A DNA stretch of 64,000 nt. Origin: Rhodospirillaceae bacterium. GTDB lineage: Bacteria; Pseudomonadota; Alphaproteobacteria; Rhodospirillales; Casp-alpha2. Within the stretch, counting starts at the first letter, position 1. Every line of letters begins with the position of its first letter. A model generated the notes under the pieces. The model worked only from the letters and a program-made list of their open reading frames with translations. It was not told the DNA's origin and ran no database searches. The position numbers and the translations under genes are program-made. The stretch is taken from assembly GCA_018665815.1 (NCBI GenBank), contig JABJBP010000021.1, positions 122,934 to 186,933 of the forward strand, written 5' to 3'. Shown here piece by piece: positions 16,529-24,861 of this stretch.

Positions 16529-17338
16529 TTACAAGATACCACCGGGTTTCTTCAACGCGTTTTCGGTCAATTGATCGACGATGTGCGCATACGCTTCATC
16601 CACTGAATCCGTTTTAATAAACAAATCCAGATCCGCCGGGGAAATCGTGCCGTACTTAACCAATGCATCCAAGTTCAACACATCGTCCCAAAATTCCTTG
16701 CCAAACAAAACGATAGGCATCGTTTTGTTGAGCTTTCGCGTTTGAACCAGCGTCAGCGTCTCAAACAATTCGTCAAGCGTCCCAAAGCCACCCGGAAAAA
16801 CGACCAATGCTCTGGCCAAATATATGAACCAGAATTTGCGTGTGAAAAAATAATGAAATTCGAAATTTAACTCCCGAGTGATGTAAGGATTGTCATGTTG
16901 TTCGAATGGCAATGAAATATTGAACCCGATGTTGATGCCATCCGCCTCCGATGCACCGCGATTGGCAGCTTCCATGATCCCCGGTCCGCCGCCGGTACAC
17001 ACCAGAAACCGGCGTTTTGTATCTTCCAAGCTTTTCGACCATTCGGTCAGGCGTCCAGCAAGGGACCGAGCGTCTTCATAAAAACGCGACATTTCAATAT
17101 CCCGCTCAGCGTCGGCGATATCATCTCCATGCGCACGCGCAGCCGCCAATTTCTGGTTCGCGTCGTCCCTAGCCTTCAAGCGGGCGGAGCCAAAGAACAC
17201 AATTGTGTCACTGACTTGATACTCTTCAAGCCGCGCCTTCGGTTCCAGATACTCGGAAAGAATACGAATTTGGCGGGCATCAGGGCTATTCAGAAATTGT
17301 TCGTTCCTATACGCTTTGAATGGTCCTTCATCACTCAT
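16529..17338 (-). CDS. LOG family protein (TIGR00730 type)
   Basis: A 269-residue Rossmann-fold protein. The two LOG motifs are visible: GGGPGIMEAANRGA and PGGFGTLDELFE (PGGxGTxxE). Members hydrolyse cytokinin riboside monophosphates or other nucleotide monophosphates to the base and ribose phosphate; earlier annotation as lysine decarboxylase is not supported. An AGGAGG site lies 7 bases before the ATG. It is longer than the 190-residue plant-type LOGs because of an N-terminal extension (about 75 residues), as in the larger bacterial subgroup. Confidence 0.87.
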   Translation of the reverse strand: MSDEGPFKAYRNEQFLNSPDARQIRILSEYLEPKARLEEYQVSDTIVFFGSARLKARDDANQKLAAARAHGDDIADAERDIEMSRFYEDARSLAGRLTEWSKSLEDTKRRFLVCTGGGPGIMEAANRGASEADGINIGFNISLPFEQHDNPYITRELNFEFHYFFTRKFWFIYLARALVVFPGGFGTLDELFETLTLVQTRKLNKTMPIVLFGKEFWDDVLNLDALVKYGTISPADLDLFIKTDSVDEAYAHIVDQLTENALKKPGGIL

Positions 17339-17374
17339 TCTAGCCTCCTTTGCCCGTACGGGAATTCCACGAGG

Positions 17375-18019
17375 TTAGTCGCCATCGATGACCTCGGCCA
17401 GCTTTGATATGTCCGGGATTGTCACAATCTCCACTGGGAAGGGATTTTCATGCCTGGGGTCAACTCGCCCGACAAACGGCACCTCGGTCGCCCTGGCTGC
17501 GAGGTAATCGGTCATTGTGTCACCGACAAACACAGCTTGCGAGGGCGCAGCGCCATGGCGCGCCAACACATCGTCAACAATCGCCTCTTTACGTTTTGGT
17601 GAACCGTAAACTGCATCAAAAAAGTGCCCGATCGCGCGGCGCTCGATGATACGCCGGAGTTCATCCTCCGGCGTTCCGGAAACGACGTACATAGGTTGCC
17701 GGCCCGCATTTTCACTCAAGAACGCTGACGCGCCCGTCACCTCATCACAAGCGACGACGGTATCTTCGACCAAGCCCGCGTAACGGCCGGCGAGTTCCGC
17801 GACTTCATCATCGTTAAGCTCAACACCGAGGAACATGCGATGGCATTCACGTATCTTTACAACACGCGAAATGCCGCCGTGCGTGTGGTGGTGGTGAAGA
17901 ACCTTCTCGACGACCTCGTCACCATACGCTTCATAAAGGCTACGGAACGCCGAAACTTTGATATCGACAGACTCGACGATCACCCCGTCAAAGTCGAAAA
18001 ATATAATCTTGGGTGGAAT
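17375..18019 (-). CDS. HAD-superfamily hydrolase, non-standard start
   Basis: A phosphoglycolate-phosphatase-like HAD protein of about 214 residues. Motif I is FFDFDGVIVES, motif II is YVVSGTP, the Lys is in SPKRKEA, and motif III is FVGDTMTDYLAA. The first standard start codon (GTG at 17983) lies after the catalytic FDFD, so a protein from there would lack its nucleophile. Upstream in frame there is no ATG, GTG or TTG before a TAA inside moaE. The likely start is an ATT at 18017-18019, preceded by a purine-rich GGAGTAGGGG, or the ATT at 18005. Alternatively a base error hides the start. It follows moaE by 5 bp and ends the uvrC-moa operon. Substrate unknown. Confidence 0.75.
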   Translation of the reverse strand: MPPKIIFFDFDGVIVESVDIKVSAFRSLYEAYGDEVVEKVLHHHHTHGGISRVVKIRECHRMFLGVELNDDEVAELAGRYAGLVEDTVVACDEVTGASAFLSENAGRQPMYVVSGTPEDELRRIIERRAIGHFFDAVYGSPKRKEAIVDDVLARHGAAPSQAVFVGDTMTDYLAARATEVPFVGRVDPRHENPFPVEIVTIPDISKLAEVIDGD

Positions 18020-18024
18020 AGCCC

Positions 18025-18504
18025 CTACTCCGCCGCCTCGGTCTTATCGCTGGCAGCGGCCCAACGGGCGGCAGCCTTGTCATCGTCGGCACGGGCGCTA
18101 ACCCACTGGCCGCCATCAGGCGTATCTTCCAACTTCCAGAACGGAGCCCTGGTTTTTAGCCAGTCGATCAAAAAATGACACCCGTCAAAAGCCGCTTCAC
18201 GATGCGCCGATGCCGCCGCCACTAAGACGATACGGTCACCTGGCTCCAATCGGCCATAGCGATGAATGATCAAGGTTGATGACAACGGCCATCGTTCACA
18301 GGCCTCCGCCTCAATCTCAACCAAAGCTTTTTCCGTCATGCCCGGATAGTGCTCTAGGGTCATCGCGCCAATGGGCTCAGTACCGGCCATATCACGTACC
18401 AAACCAACAAATGAACAGAGCCCGCCGACACCGTGATCGCCATCCGTCAATGCCACCAATTCGGCGCCAACGTCAAAATCTTCGGCCTGAACTTTGATCG
18501 TCAA
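18025..18504 (-). CDS. moaE: Molybdopterin synthase catalytic subunit MoaE
   Basis: A 159-residue protein of normal MoaE length. Conserved blocks are GGLCSFVGLVRD, the LEHYPGMTE region, HRYGRLEPGD, ASAHREAAFDGC and the lysine-containing WLKTRAPFWKLE that forms the active site. With MoaD it inserts two sulfurs into cyclic pyranopterin monophosphate to make molybdopterin. Two bases separate it from moaD. The last 30 residues are Ala-rich and variable. Molybdopterin is needed by the two large molybdoenzymes near 55-62 kb. Confidence 0.93.
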   Translation of the reverse strand: MTIKVQAEDFDVGAELVALTDGDHGVGGLCSFVGLVRDMAGTEPIGAMTLEHYPGMTEKALVEIEAEACERWPLSSTLIIHRYGRLEPGDRIVLVAAASAHREAAFDGCHFLIDWLKTRAPFWKLEDTPDGGQWVSARADDDKAAARWAAASDKTEAAE

Positions 18505-18506
18505 TG

Positions 18507-18758
18507 TCAGCCTCCGGTAACCGGTGGGAAAAATGCAATTTCATCGTCATCCGTCACCGGCCAATCGATTTTAGCATATTCCTGATTGACGGCGACCCGG
18601 ACCGTTGATTTATCGGCAAACGCGGCCTCGAACCCGCCGCCCCGGGTGATCATCCACGAGACCAAGTCCTCAACCGTCGTAACGCCTTCAGGCATGGTGA
18701 TCGTTTCCTCACCGATACCGGTCTTTTCACGAACCCAAGCGAAGTAAAGCAACTTCAT
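18507..18758 (-). CDS. moaD: Molybdopterin synthase sulfur carrier subunit MoaD
   Basis: An 83-residue ubiquitin-like protein ending in FFPPVTGG, the terminal Gly-Gly that becomes a thiocarboxylate. The ATG overlaps the moeA stop by 4 bp and its own stop lies 2 bp before moaE. It donates sulfur in molybdopterin synthesis. Length and C-terminus are typical. Confidence 0.93.
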   Translation of the reverse strand: MKLLYFAWVREKTGIGEETITMPEGVTTVEDLVSWMITRGGGFEAAFADKSTVRVAVNQEYAKIDWPVTDDDEIAFFPPVTGG

Positions 18759-20011
18759 CTCGACACCTCGTTAAAAGACAAAAAATCAACAATCTCGCCA
18801 GCTCGAACGACTTCTATATCTTCAGGTAACTCGACAAGCCCATCTGCGGCAACCATGGAAGTCAAAACTCCGGCCCCGCTGGACCGGAATTTACTGGCCA
18901 CGACCTGTCCGGCCAGATTGCGTGCAATGGATGCTCGCACCCACTCACGGCGACCGGATTTTTTCTTGTAGTCGAAATCTGCGACCACAGGGAACCTAGG
19001 CGCAGAAACATTAGTAGCGCCGCCCAGCAAAAGGATCATCGCGCGCGCAATGACCATGAATGTTACCATTGCGGCCACCGGATTACCTGGCAGCCCCACA
19101 AACGCCGTTCCCTTGACCTGACCAAGAGCGATGGGTCGGCCTGGCTTGATAGCGAGACGCCAAAAATCCAATGTCCCATTTTGTTCAACGGCAGCTTTAA
19201 CGTGGTCCTCTTCGCCAGCCGACACGCCACCTGAAGTCAAAATAATATCGTGAACTGGAACAGCACCTTGTAATGCTGTGGCGATTTGATTCTGATCATC
19301 GGGCAGGATTCCAAGGTCCGTAACAATACATCCCAAACTATCGAGCAGGCCCATAATTGCAAAGCGATTGGCATCATATATGCCGCCCTCGATTGAATCT
19401 CCGGACGGGTCGCAGACTTCGTCTCCAGTAGAAAAAACGGCCGCTCTGAGACGCCTATATACTCTAAGGCGATCCCGACCAACCGACGCCGCGAGACCGA
19501 GTTCCTGTGGTCGCAGCAACTGTCCGCGACGCAATATAATATCATCTTTTTCGATATCCTCGCCACGCTTTCGCCTATTGGCGCCGGACTTCAGGCCCGG
19601 CGGCAGAATGACCGTGTTACCGTCAGCCGTGCAATCTTCCTCCATAAACACGGTCTCCATGCCATCGGGCATGGGGGCACCGGTAAATATTCGTACCGCT
19701 TCCCCACTTTTTGCCGGCCGCCCAAGCGGATGCCCCGCAGCGACCCGTCCCGACACCGGCAATCTAGTCTCTTCATCGGGAAGTAAATCATTGTGGCAGA
19801 CAGCATAGCCATCAACGGCGCTGTTATCATGCGGTGGCACATCGCGTGGTGAGGCAATATCTTCGGCTAGAATTCGCCCCAATGCATCGCGAAGAGATAC
19901 AAGTTCGGGCTCGGCCACAATATCAATACGGTTTTTAAGAATTTCCATGGCCCGCTCGAGCGCCATCAATTCACCACCGAATGCAAAACAATCGTCCTTA
20001 AGCTGCGCCAT
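18755..20011 (-). CDS. moeA: Molybdopterin molybdenumtransferase MoeA
   Basis: A 418-residue MoeA: N-terminal part with PPHDNSAVDGYAV, the MPDGMETVFMEED block, the MogA-like domain with SGGVSAGEEDHV and AIKPGRPIALG, then VGLPGNPVAAMVTF and a C-terminal domain IV. It inserts molybdate into adenylylated molybdopterin. It begins within the last bases of mobB (14-bp overlap) and overlaps moaD by 4 bp, so the molybdenum cofactor genes are translationally linked. Confidence 0.93.
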   Translation of the reverse strand: MAQLKDDCFAFGGELMALERAMEILKNRIDIVAEPELVSLRDALGRILAEDIASPRDVPPHDNSAVDGYAVCHNDLLPDEETRLPVSGRVAAGHPLGRPAKSGEAVRIFTGAPMPDGMETVFMEEDCTADGNTVILPPGLKSGANRRKRGEDIEKDDIILRRGQLLRPQELGLAASVGRDRLRVYRRLRAAVFSTGDEVCDPSGDSIEGGIYDANRFAIMGLLDSLGCIVTDLGILPDDQNQIATALQGAVPVHDIILTSGGVSAGEEDHVKAAVEQNGTLDFWRLAIKPGRPIALGQVKGTAFVGLPGNPVAAMVTFMVIARAMILLLGGATNVSAPRFPVVADFDYKKKSGRREWVRASIARNLAGQVVASKFRSSGAGVLTSMVAADGLVELPEDIEVVRAGEIVDFLSFNEVSR

Positions 20012-20519
20012 TGGCGGCTCTCCGATTCAGGCCACAATAATTAAGGATAAAGTCAGCAATGCCGACGATATCATTAAGATCAAGAATCGGGCAGTTTTCC
20101 ACATTCAATTGCTCATCACTGGCGATCGCGACGATGGTTTTGTCGTCCGCAGCAATCATCGATTTACCGACCGATGGGCGAAATACTTCCATTTTCGCGT
20201 GTGAATGGCTCTTGAATCCCTCAATGAGCACCAAATCAACCTCTTCAAGCCGGGTCAGCAAGGTTTCGATATCGGGTTCGGGAGCGTGGCGATTCTCATG
20301 CAAGATTGCCCACCGTTTTGCACCTGTGATAAGCACTTCGTGGGCACCGGCCTCGCGGTGCATATATGAGTCCTTACCCGGCTTATCGATATCAAAATTG
20401 TGATGGGTGTGCTTCATCGTCGATACTCGATAGCCTCGACTTGTCAGTTCAGGCAGCAGCAGCCGCATCAAAGTTGTTTTCCCGCTACCACTCCAGCCGA
20501 CCAACCCGAAAATATTCAT
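19998..20519 (-). CDS. mobB: Molybdopterin-guanine dinucleotide biosynthesis protein MobB
   Basis: A 173-residue P-loop GTP-binding protein: GWSGSGKTTLM Walker A at residues 8-18, MKHTHHNFDIDKPGKDS, and IEGFKSHSH. MobB assists attachment of GMP to Mo-molybdopterin to give the bis-MGD cofactor of DMSO-reductase-family enzymes, which is the cofactor type expected for the molybdoenzymes at 55-62 kb. The start at 20519 is 1 base after the pgsA stop; the longer ORF start overlaps pgsA. mobA is not in the window. Confidence 0.9.
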   Translation of the reverse strand: MNIFGLVGWSGSGKTTLMRLLLPELTSRGYRVSTMKHTHHNFDIDKPGKDSYMHREAGAHEVLITGAKRWAILHENRHAPEPDIETLLTRLEEVDLVLIEGFKSHSHAKMEVFRPSVGKSMIAADDKTIVAIASDEQLNVENCPILDLNDIVGIADFILNYCGLNRRAANGAA

Positions 20520-20520
20520 T

Positions 20521-21153
20521 TCAGGTATCCTTTGCCGTATCGGAATCATGATCAGCCTTTTCTGCGCGCCGACCGGCGGGCGCCGTGTCCGTGTCTCGGA
20601 TATGACGCAAACCGGCAACCAAGTAATCGAGTCCCGTGATCAAGGTCAGCGCAGCGGCAATCCAGAGCCCATACACGCCAACCTCCGTTGTCGTGAGCGG
20701 ACCGAAGTCAGGTCCGCTTGGCCCCACCAATAAGAAACCAAGGGCCAACATTTGAATAGTCGTCTTCCACTTCGCCAAACTACTTACCGGAATGCCAACG
20801 CGGACTTCCGCTAGAAATTCCCGCAAGCCCGAAACCAAAATCTCCCGGCAAAGAATGACGGCTGCAGGCAACATCGTCAGTCCGGAGAAACGATCTATAC
20901 CGACCAACGCCAGCAACACACCGGCAATCAATAACTTATCGGCAATCGGATCAAGAAACCGGCCAAATGCGGATTGTTGATGCCATGCACGTGCTAGGTA
21001 ACCATCGAAGAAATCCGTGATGCAGGCATATGTATAGACCGAAAAGGCAAGCCAGCTGCCGGCCGGGTCATCGACAAACAACAGCAGACCGACCACCACC
21101 GGGATGGCGAGGATTCGAGAGAAGGTCAAAATATTCGGCAATTTAGTCAGCAT
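20521..21153 (-). CDS. pgsA: CDP-diacylglycerol--glycerol-3-phosphate 3-phosphatidyltransferase
   Basis: A 210-residue inner-membrane CDP-alcohol phosphatidyltransferase. The signature DGx2ARx8Gx3Dx3D is seen as DFFDGYLARAWHQQSAFGRFLDPIADK. It makes phosphatidylglycerophosphate, the precursor of phosphatidylglycerol (also the Lgt donor). The start at MLTKLPNILTFSRI (21153) fits the family; an in-frame ATG at 21204 would add 17 residues. It sits between uvrC and mobB in one operon. Confidence 0.92.
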   Translation of the reverse strand: MLTKLPNILTFSRILAIPVVVGLLLFVDDPAGSWLAFSVYTYACITDFFDGYLARAWHQQSAFGRFLDPIADKLLIAGVLLALVGIDRFSGLTMLPAAVILCREILVSGLREFLAEVRVGIPVSSLAKWKTTIQMLALGFLLVGPSGPDFGPLTTTEVGVYGLWIAAALTLITGLDYLVAGLRHIRDTDTAPAGRRAEKADHDSDTAKDT

Positions 21154-21230
21154 GGTTTGTTTTCTATCCGCCGCCAAGGAAAGCATCATCTTCGGCGCGG
21201 GCATTTTACGTGACTATTGGGTCCGCGCAA

Positions 21231-23171
21231 CTATCCGTCCGAATGAAACCAATCATACACTTTTGCCGCCAAAGACTTACTTATCCCCTCAACGGCTGCC
21301 AGGTCACTTTTTCCAGCTTGAGCGACAGATTTAGAATCCCCGAAATGATGTAACAACGCTTTTTTGCGGCGGGCGCCCACACCTGGAATGTCATCCAGGA
21401 CGGATTTTCCGATCGCCTTTGAGCGGCGCGTGCGATGGGCGCCTATGGCAAACCGATGTGCCTCATCGCGGATGCGCTGCAGAAAATAGGAAACGGGGTC
21501 TCGGGTCTGAAGTGTAATTGGACTAACCGCACCCGGAAGGAATATTCGTTCCCTGCCGGCGTTTCTGTCAGGCCCCTTGGCAATCGCCGCCAAATCCACA
21601 TCTTCGATGCCCAATTCCTGAAAGACTTCAAGAGCGATGCCGAGCTGCCCCTTGCCACCGTCGACCAGCACCAAGTCCGGCCATTGGCCATCGGTCCGAT
21701 CTGGATCTTCCTTCAATGCGCGTGAGAACCGGCGGGTCAACACTTCGTGCATCATTGCATAGTCGTCGCCCGGTGCATATCCGTTGTCTGGGCCCTCATC
21801 TCGGTGCGGGTCTCTGGCTCCACGGATATTGAATTTTCGATAACTACTCCGATTAAACCCTTCGGGTCCGGCGACAATCATCGCGCCGACAGCGCGCGTG
21901 CCCGAAACGTGGCTGTTGTCATATACCTCAATCCGATTGGGCGGCCCATCCAGACCGAAGCGCTCAGCTAATCCTTCTAAAAGACGCCTTTGGGACGCAC
22001 TTTCTGCCATCCGCCGATCAAGTGCTTCTTTGGCATTGACCAATGCATGATCCATGAGCTTTCGTTTGTCGCCACGCTTAGGAACACTAAGTTCAACCTT
22101 TCGGTCAGCACGGACACAAAGTGCGCGGGTTACCAAATCAACATTGGGAATTGGATCGCTCAGAAGGATCCTGCCCGGAGGCGGGGTGCGTGCGTAGAAT
22201 TGCCCAACGAATGCTTCCAAGACCGTAGGCAGGTCGTCTTCTCTGGCATGGCTCGGAAAATAGGCACGATTGCCGAAGTTCGCACCAGATCTGAAGAAGA
22301 ACACCTGGATGCAAGTCGCACCACCTGCCTGGTGAGTGGCAATAACATCGGAATCCTTTAAATTCGACAGATTGATATCTTGGTGGGCCTGAATTCGGGT
22401 CAATGCTCTTATTCGGTCGCGGTATTGGGCGGCGAGTTCAAACTCAAGTCTGTCGCTAGCGTCTTGCATCAAACCGGCAAACTTCCGTTGAATCTGCTGA
22501 CTATCACCTGACAGAAATGCGTGAGCCTGCTCAACGGACTCACGATATTCAGCTTCATCAATAAAACCGACACAAGGCGCCGAACATCTCTTGATCTGAT
22601 AAAGTAGGCAAGGCCGCGTCCGATTGCTGAATACCGAATCAGTACAAGTCCGCAGCATGAATGCGCGTTGCAACACCGCCAATGTCTCATTCACGGCCCA
22701 GACAGAAGCAAAAGGACCAAAATAGTCGCCGGGCCTGTTCTGGGAACCTCTGAACTTCAGGACCTGCGAAAACTTGTGTTCCTTGGTGACGAGGATAAAC
22801 GGGAACGATTTATCATCCCGCAACAAAATATTATAACGCGGCGCAAAACGCTTGATGAAATTCGATTCCAACAACAACGCCTCCGCTTCCGTATGCGTTG
22901 TCACAAATTCCATCGTCACTGTTTCAGATATCATCCGCCGGATGCGCACTGATTGGCGCTCAGGTTTCGTGTAGGCGGCGACCCGTTTTTTCAGGCTTTT
23001 TGCTTTGCCGACATACAGCACCTTATTTTCGGCGTTTATCATCCGATAGACACCTGGCGTTCCTGGAAGCGTTTTCAGATAACTTTCAATGATCGCAGCA
23101 CCCAAAGCGGATTTTGGCTGTTCTTTCAAAGCCTTGTTTCCATCGTTTTGAGCACTGCGCTTGTCGGTCAA
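21231..23171 (-). CDS. uvrC: Excinuclease ABC subunit C
   Basis: A 646-residue UvrC of normal length with an N-terminal GIY-YIG nuclease domain (TPGVYRM, VLYVGKAKSLKKRV, about residues 34-60), a UVR domain near residue 230, the RNase-H-like 5-prime nuclease domain (IEVYDNSHVSG, DLVLVDGGKGQ, GRERIFLPG) and a C-terminal helix-hairpin-helix pair (LDDIPGVGARRKKALLHHFG). It makes both incisions in nucleotide excision repair. It heads the operon continuing into pgsA and the molybdenum cofactor genes. Confidence 0.96.
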   Translation of the reverse strand: MTDKRSAQNDGNKALKEQPKSALGAAIIESYLKTLPGTPGVYRMINAENKVLYVGKAKSLKKRVAAYTKPERQSVRIRRMISETVTMEFVTTHTEAEALLLESNFIKRFAPRYNILLRDDKSFPFILVTKEHKFSQVLKFRGSQNRPGDYFGPFASVWAVNETLAVLQRAFMLRTCTDSVFSNRTRPCLLYQIKRCSAPCVGFIDEAEYRESVEQAHAFLSGDSQQIQRKFAGLMQDASDRLEFELAAQYRDRIRALTRIQAHQDINLSNLKDSDVIATHQAGGATCIQVFFFRSGANFGNRAYFPSHAREDDLPTVLEAFVGQFYARTPPPGRILLSDPIPNVDLVTRALCVRADRKVELSVPKRGDKRKLMDHALVNAKEALDRRMAESASQRRLLEGLAERFGLDGPPNRIEVYDNSHVSGTRAVGAMIVAGPEGFNRSSYRKFNIRGARDPHRDEGPDNGYAPGDDYAMMHEVLTRRFSRALKEDPDRTDGQWPDLVLVDGGKGQLGIALEVFQELGIEDVDLAAIAKGPDRNAGRERIFLPGAVSPITLQTRDPVSYFLQRIRDEAHRFAIGAHRTRRSKAIGKSVLDDIPGVGARRKKALLHHFGDSKSVAQAGKSDLAAVEGISKSLAAKVYDWFHSDG

Positions 23172-23549
23172 TTGAAACTCCGTCCTGAAACCTAATCATC
23201 TGTCCGCAGGCAGCGTTTGGGAATTTAGCGCCAGCGTGCAACAGTGAGCTGATGATGTTGCATTTCTATCCACCATTCCTGTGGATAAACATGTTGAAAA
23301 GGTTACCCCTGGAAGCTACGCAACGAAAATATCAAATTTATTCAAAATTGCCTAAATTTTAAGCAAAATTGCAACTCATTGTTTTTAAACAATTAAATTT
23401 ATTGTTCTTTTGGCCCATAGGTGGTTTTTTACTGAATGAAATATAAATTTTGCAAAATCGTAGCATGCGAGCGCCTGTGCAAAACCGTCAGCATCGCTAA
23501 TCACGAACGGGTTACATTGAAATACTTAGATATTCAACTAATGGCGATT
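23172..23549. other. AT-rich intergenic stretch upstream of uvrC
   Basis: This is the only gene-free stretch over 300 bases. It sits between the uvrC start and the folB stop, so it should carry the uvrC promoter. The core (about 23300-23470) is strongly A+T-rich with several A and T tracts, and TGTGGATAA, a perfect DnaA box on the minus strand, lies at 23280-23288. No ORF of gene quality, no tRNA and no clear terminator were seen. Confidence 0.5.
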
Positions 23550-24002
23550 CTATACTTCGTTAAATCTTTCGATTTCGACACCTACGCTAGCCGCGTTTTC
23601 AAGAATATCTAGTTTTTCAACACGCACCCTTGCTGAGTGTACACGATGGTCTTCAAGGCACATGTCGGCAATCTTCTGGGCAAACGTCTCAACAAGATTT
23701 ACGTGACCTTGATTGGCGATCTCCTGGATACCGTTGGCCATTGTTTCATAATTTACGACGTTCGCTATATCATCAATGATTGGGTGATCCCCTTCGATGA
23801 CAGCTAAATCGAGGTTCACCCGCAGTCGCTGTTTGCTTTGTTTTTCGTGATCATGAACGCCAATCAAGCACTCGATCATAAAATCGCGAATAAAAACATG
23901 GCGTGTTGCATTCCGGGCATCTGCAATTTTCAACGGCTCGACAGTCTTTGCGTTGTTTGCGGTATTTCGCACCATAACAATTTGGTCCCAGCTGGTATTC
24001 AA
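23550..24002 (-). CDS. folB: Dihydroneopterin aldolase
   Basis: A 150-residue FolB-type protein: FIRDFMIECLIGVHDHEKQSKQ gives the first strand and conserved Glu, VNYETMANGIQEIA and NLVETFAQKIADMCLE are the helices with the catalytic region, and VRVEKLDILENAASVGVEI is the terminal strand. It cleaves 7,8-dihydroneopterin in folate synthesis. The first about 30 residues are outside the family, so translation may begin at a later codon. It lies 8 bp downstream of a pteridine-reductase-like SDR. Confidence 0.9.
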   Translation of the reverse strand: MNTSWDQIVMVRNTANNAKTVEPLKIADARNATRHVFIRDFMIECLIGVHDHEKQSKQRLRVNLDLAVIEGDHPIIDDIANVVNYETMANGIQEIANQGHVNLVETFAQKIADMCLEDHRVHSARVRVEKLDILENAASVGVEIERFNEV

Positions 24003-24010
24003 TAAAACTC

Positions 24011-24784
24011 TTACGCTTTCCCGTCGTCGGGCGCCACCCTTACTGCCGTCACACCCATATGCTGACCGGCGTCCACGGCGATCATTTGTCCTGTGACCGC
24101 GGGTGATTCAAGAATAAACCTCACTGCCCGGCAGATATCTTCCGGAGATGCTTTTCGGGCCAAGGGCATTGCCGACCACTCACTATCAAAATCCGCTAGC
24201 GTCTGGTGTACACTTTGCAGGGTTGGGCCAGGACCAATTCCATTGACTCTTACTTGCGGCGCCATGGCTCGCGCCAATATCTGCGTCAATCCCCATAGTC
24301 CGGCCTTACTCAGCGTGTAAGTGGTGAAATCGGGCGTCAGATTCCAAACCCGTTGATCGATGATATTAATGACATTTCCTTCGACGCTATCGGGCAGTTG
24401 CCCGGCGAAAGCCTGTGTCAAATTAAAAGGCGCCCTGAGATTCACTTCCATATGAGTGTCCCAAGAGCTGCGGGTTGCGCTAGCAACCGTATCGCGTTCG
24501 AATGTTGATGCGTTATTGATTAAACAACTGAGTGGCCCCAAAGCATCTGCAGCTTCGGCGACGACCTTGGCCGCAGCAGTCTCTTGACGGAGATCGGCGG
24601 CGACAGCAACAGCACGACCACACAAGGCCTCAATCGAATGGACAACCTCCTGTGCTTCCGCAACGGACTGATGGTAATGCACGGCGACAGCCCATCCCGC
24701 AGCAGCCAAATCAATGGCAATCGCCCGCCCGATGCGCCGCCCGGCGCCTGTAACAAGGGCATTTTGGTACTTTTCAATGCTCAT
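24011..24784 (-). CDS. SDR oxidoreductase, pteridine reductase/FolM-like
   Basis: A 257-residue short-chain dehydrogenase. The cofactor motif is TGAGRRIG (residues 12-19), with the arginine typical of pteridine reductases. The catalytic positions read D143, Y156, K160; an Asp replaces the usual SDR Ser, exactly as in trypanosomatid PTR1 (Asp-13-Tyr-4-Lys spacing). This and the adjacent folB support reduction of dihydropterin or dihydrofolate, as by FolM/PTR1, rather than a general alcohol dehydrogenase. Cytosolic, NADPH likely. The gene is probably co-transcribed with folB (8 bp). Confidence 0.85.
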   Translation of the reverse strand: MSIEKYQNALVTGAGRRIGRAIAIDLAAAGWAVAVHYHQSVAEAQEVVHSIEALCGRAVAVAADLRQETAAAKVVAEAADALGPLSCLINNASTFERDTVASATRSSWDTHMEVNLRAPFNLTQAFAGQLPDSVEGNVINIIDQRVWNLTPDFTTYTLSKAGLWGLTQILARAMAPQVRVNGIGPGPTLQSVHQTLADFDSEWSAMPLARKASPEDICRAVRFILESPAVTGQMIAVDAGQHMGVTAVRVAPDDGKA

Positions 24785-24861
24785 GTGGCGGAGAATGATT
24801 GATCAAGGGCCTGCTTGCAACCAATCGGCGGAACCATCGGTCAATGAACGGTTTGAACCGA

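Noticed and set aside
16529..17338. Lysine decarboxylase
   Set aside because: PGGxGTxxE and GGGPGIMEA motifs belong to the LOG phosphoribohydrolase family; the decarboxylase label is a legacy misannotation.
23172..23549. Replication origin
   Set aside because: Only a single DnaA box is present, with no dnaA, hemE, parAB or repeated boxes nearby.
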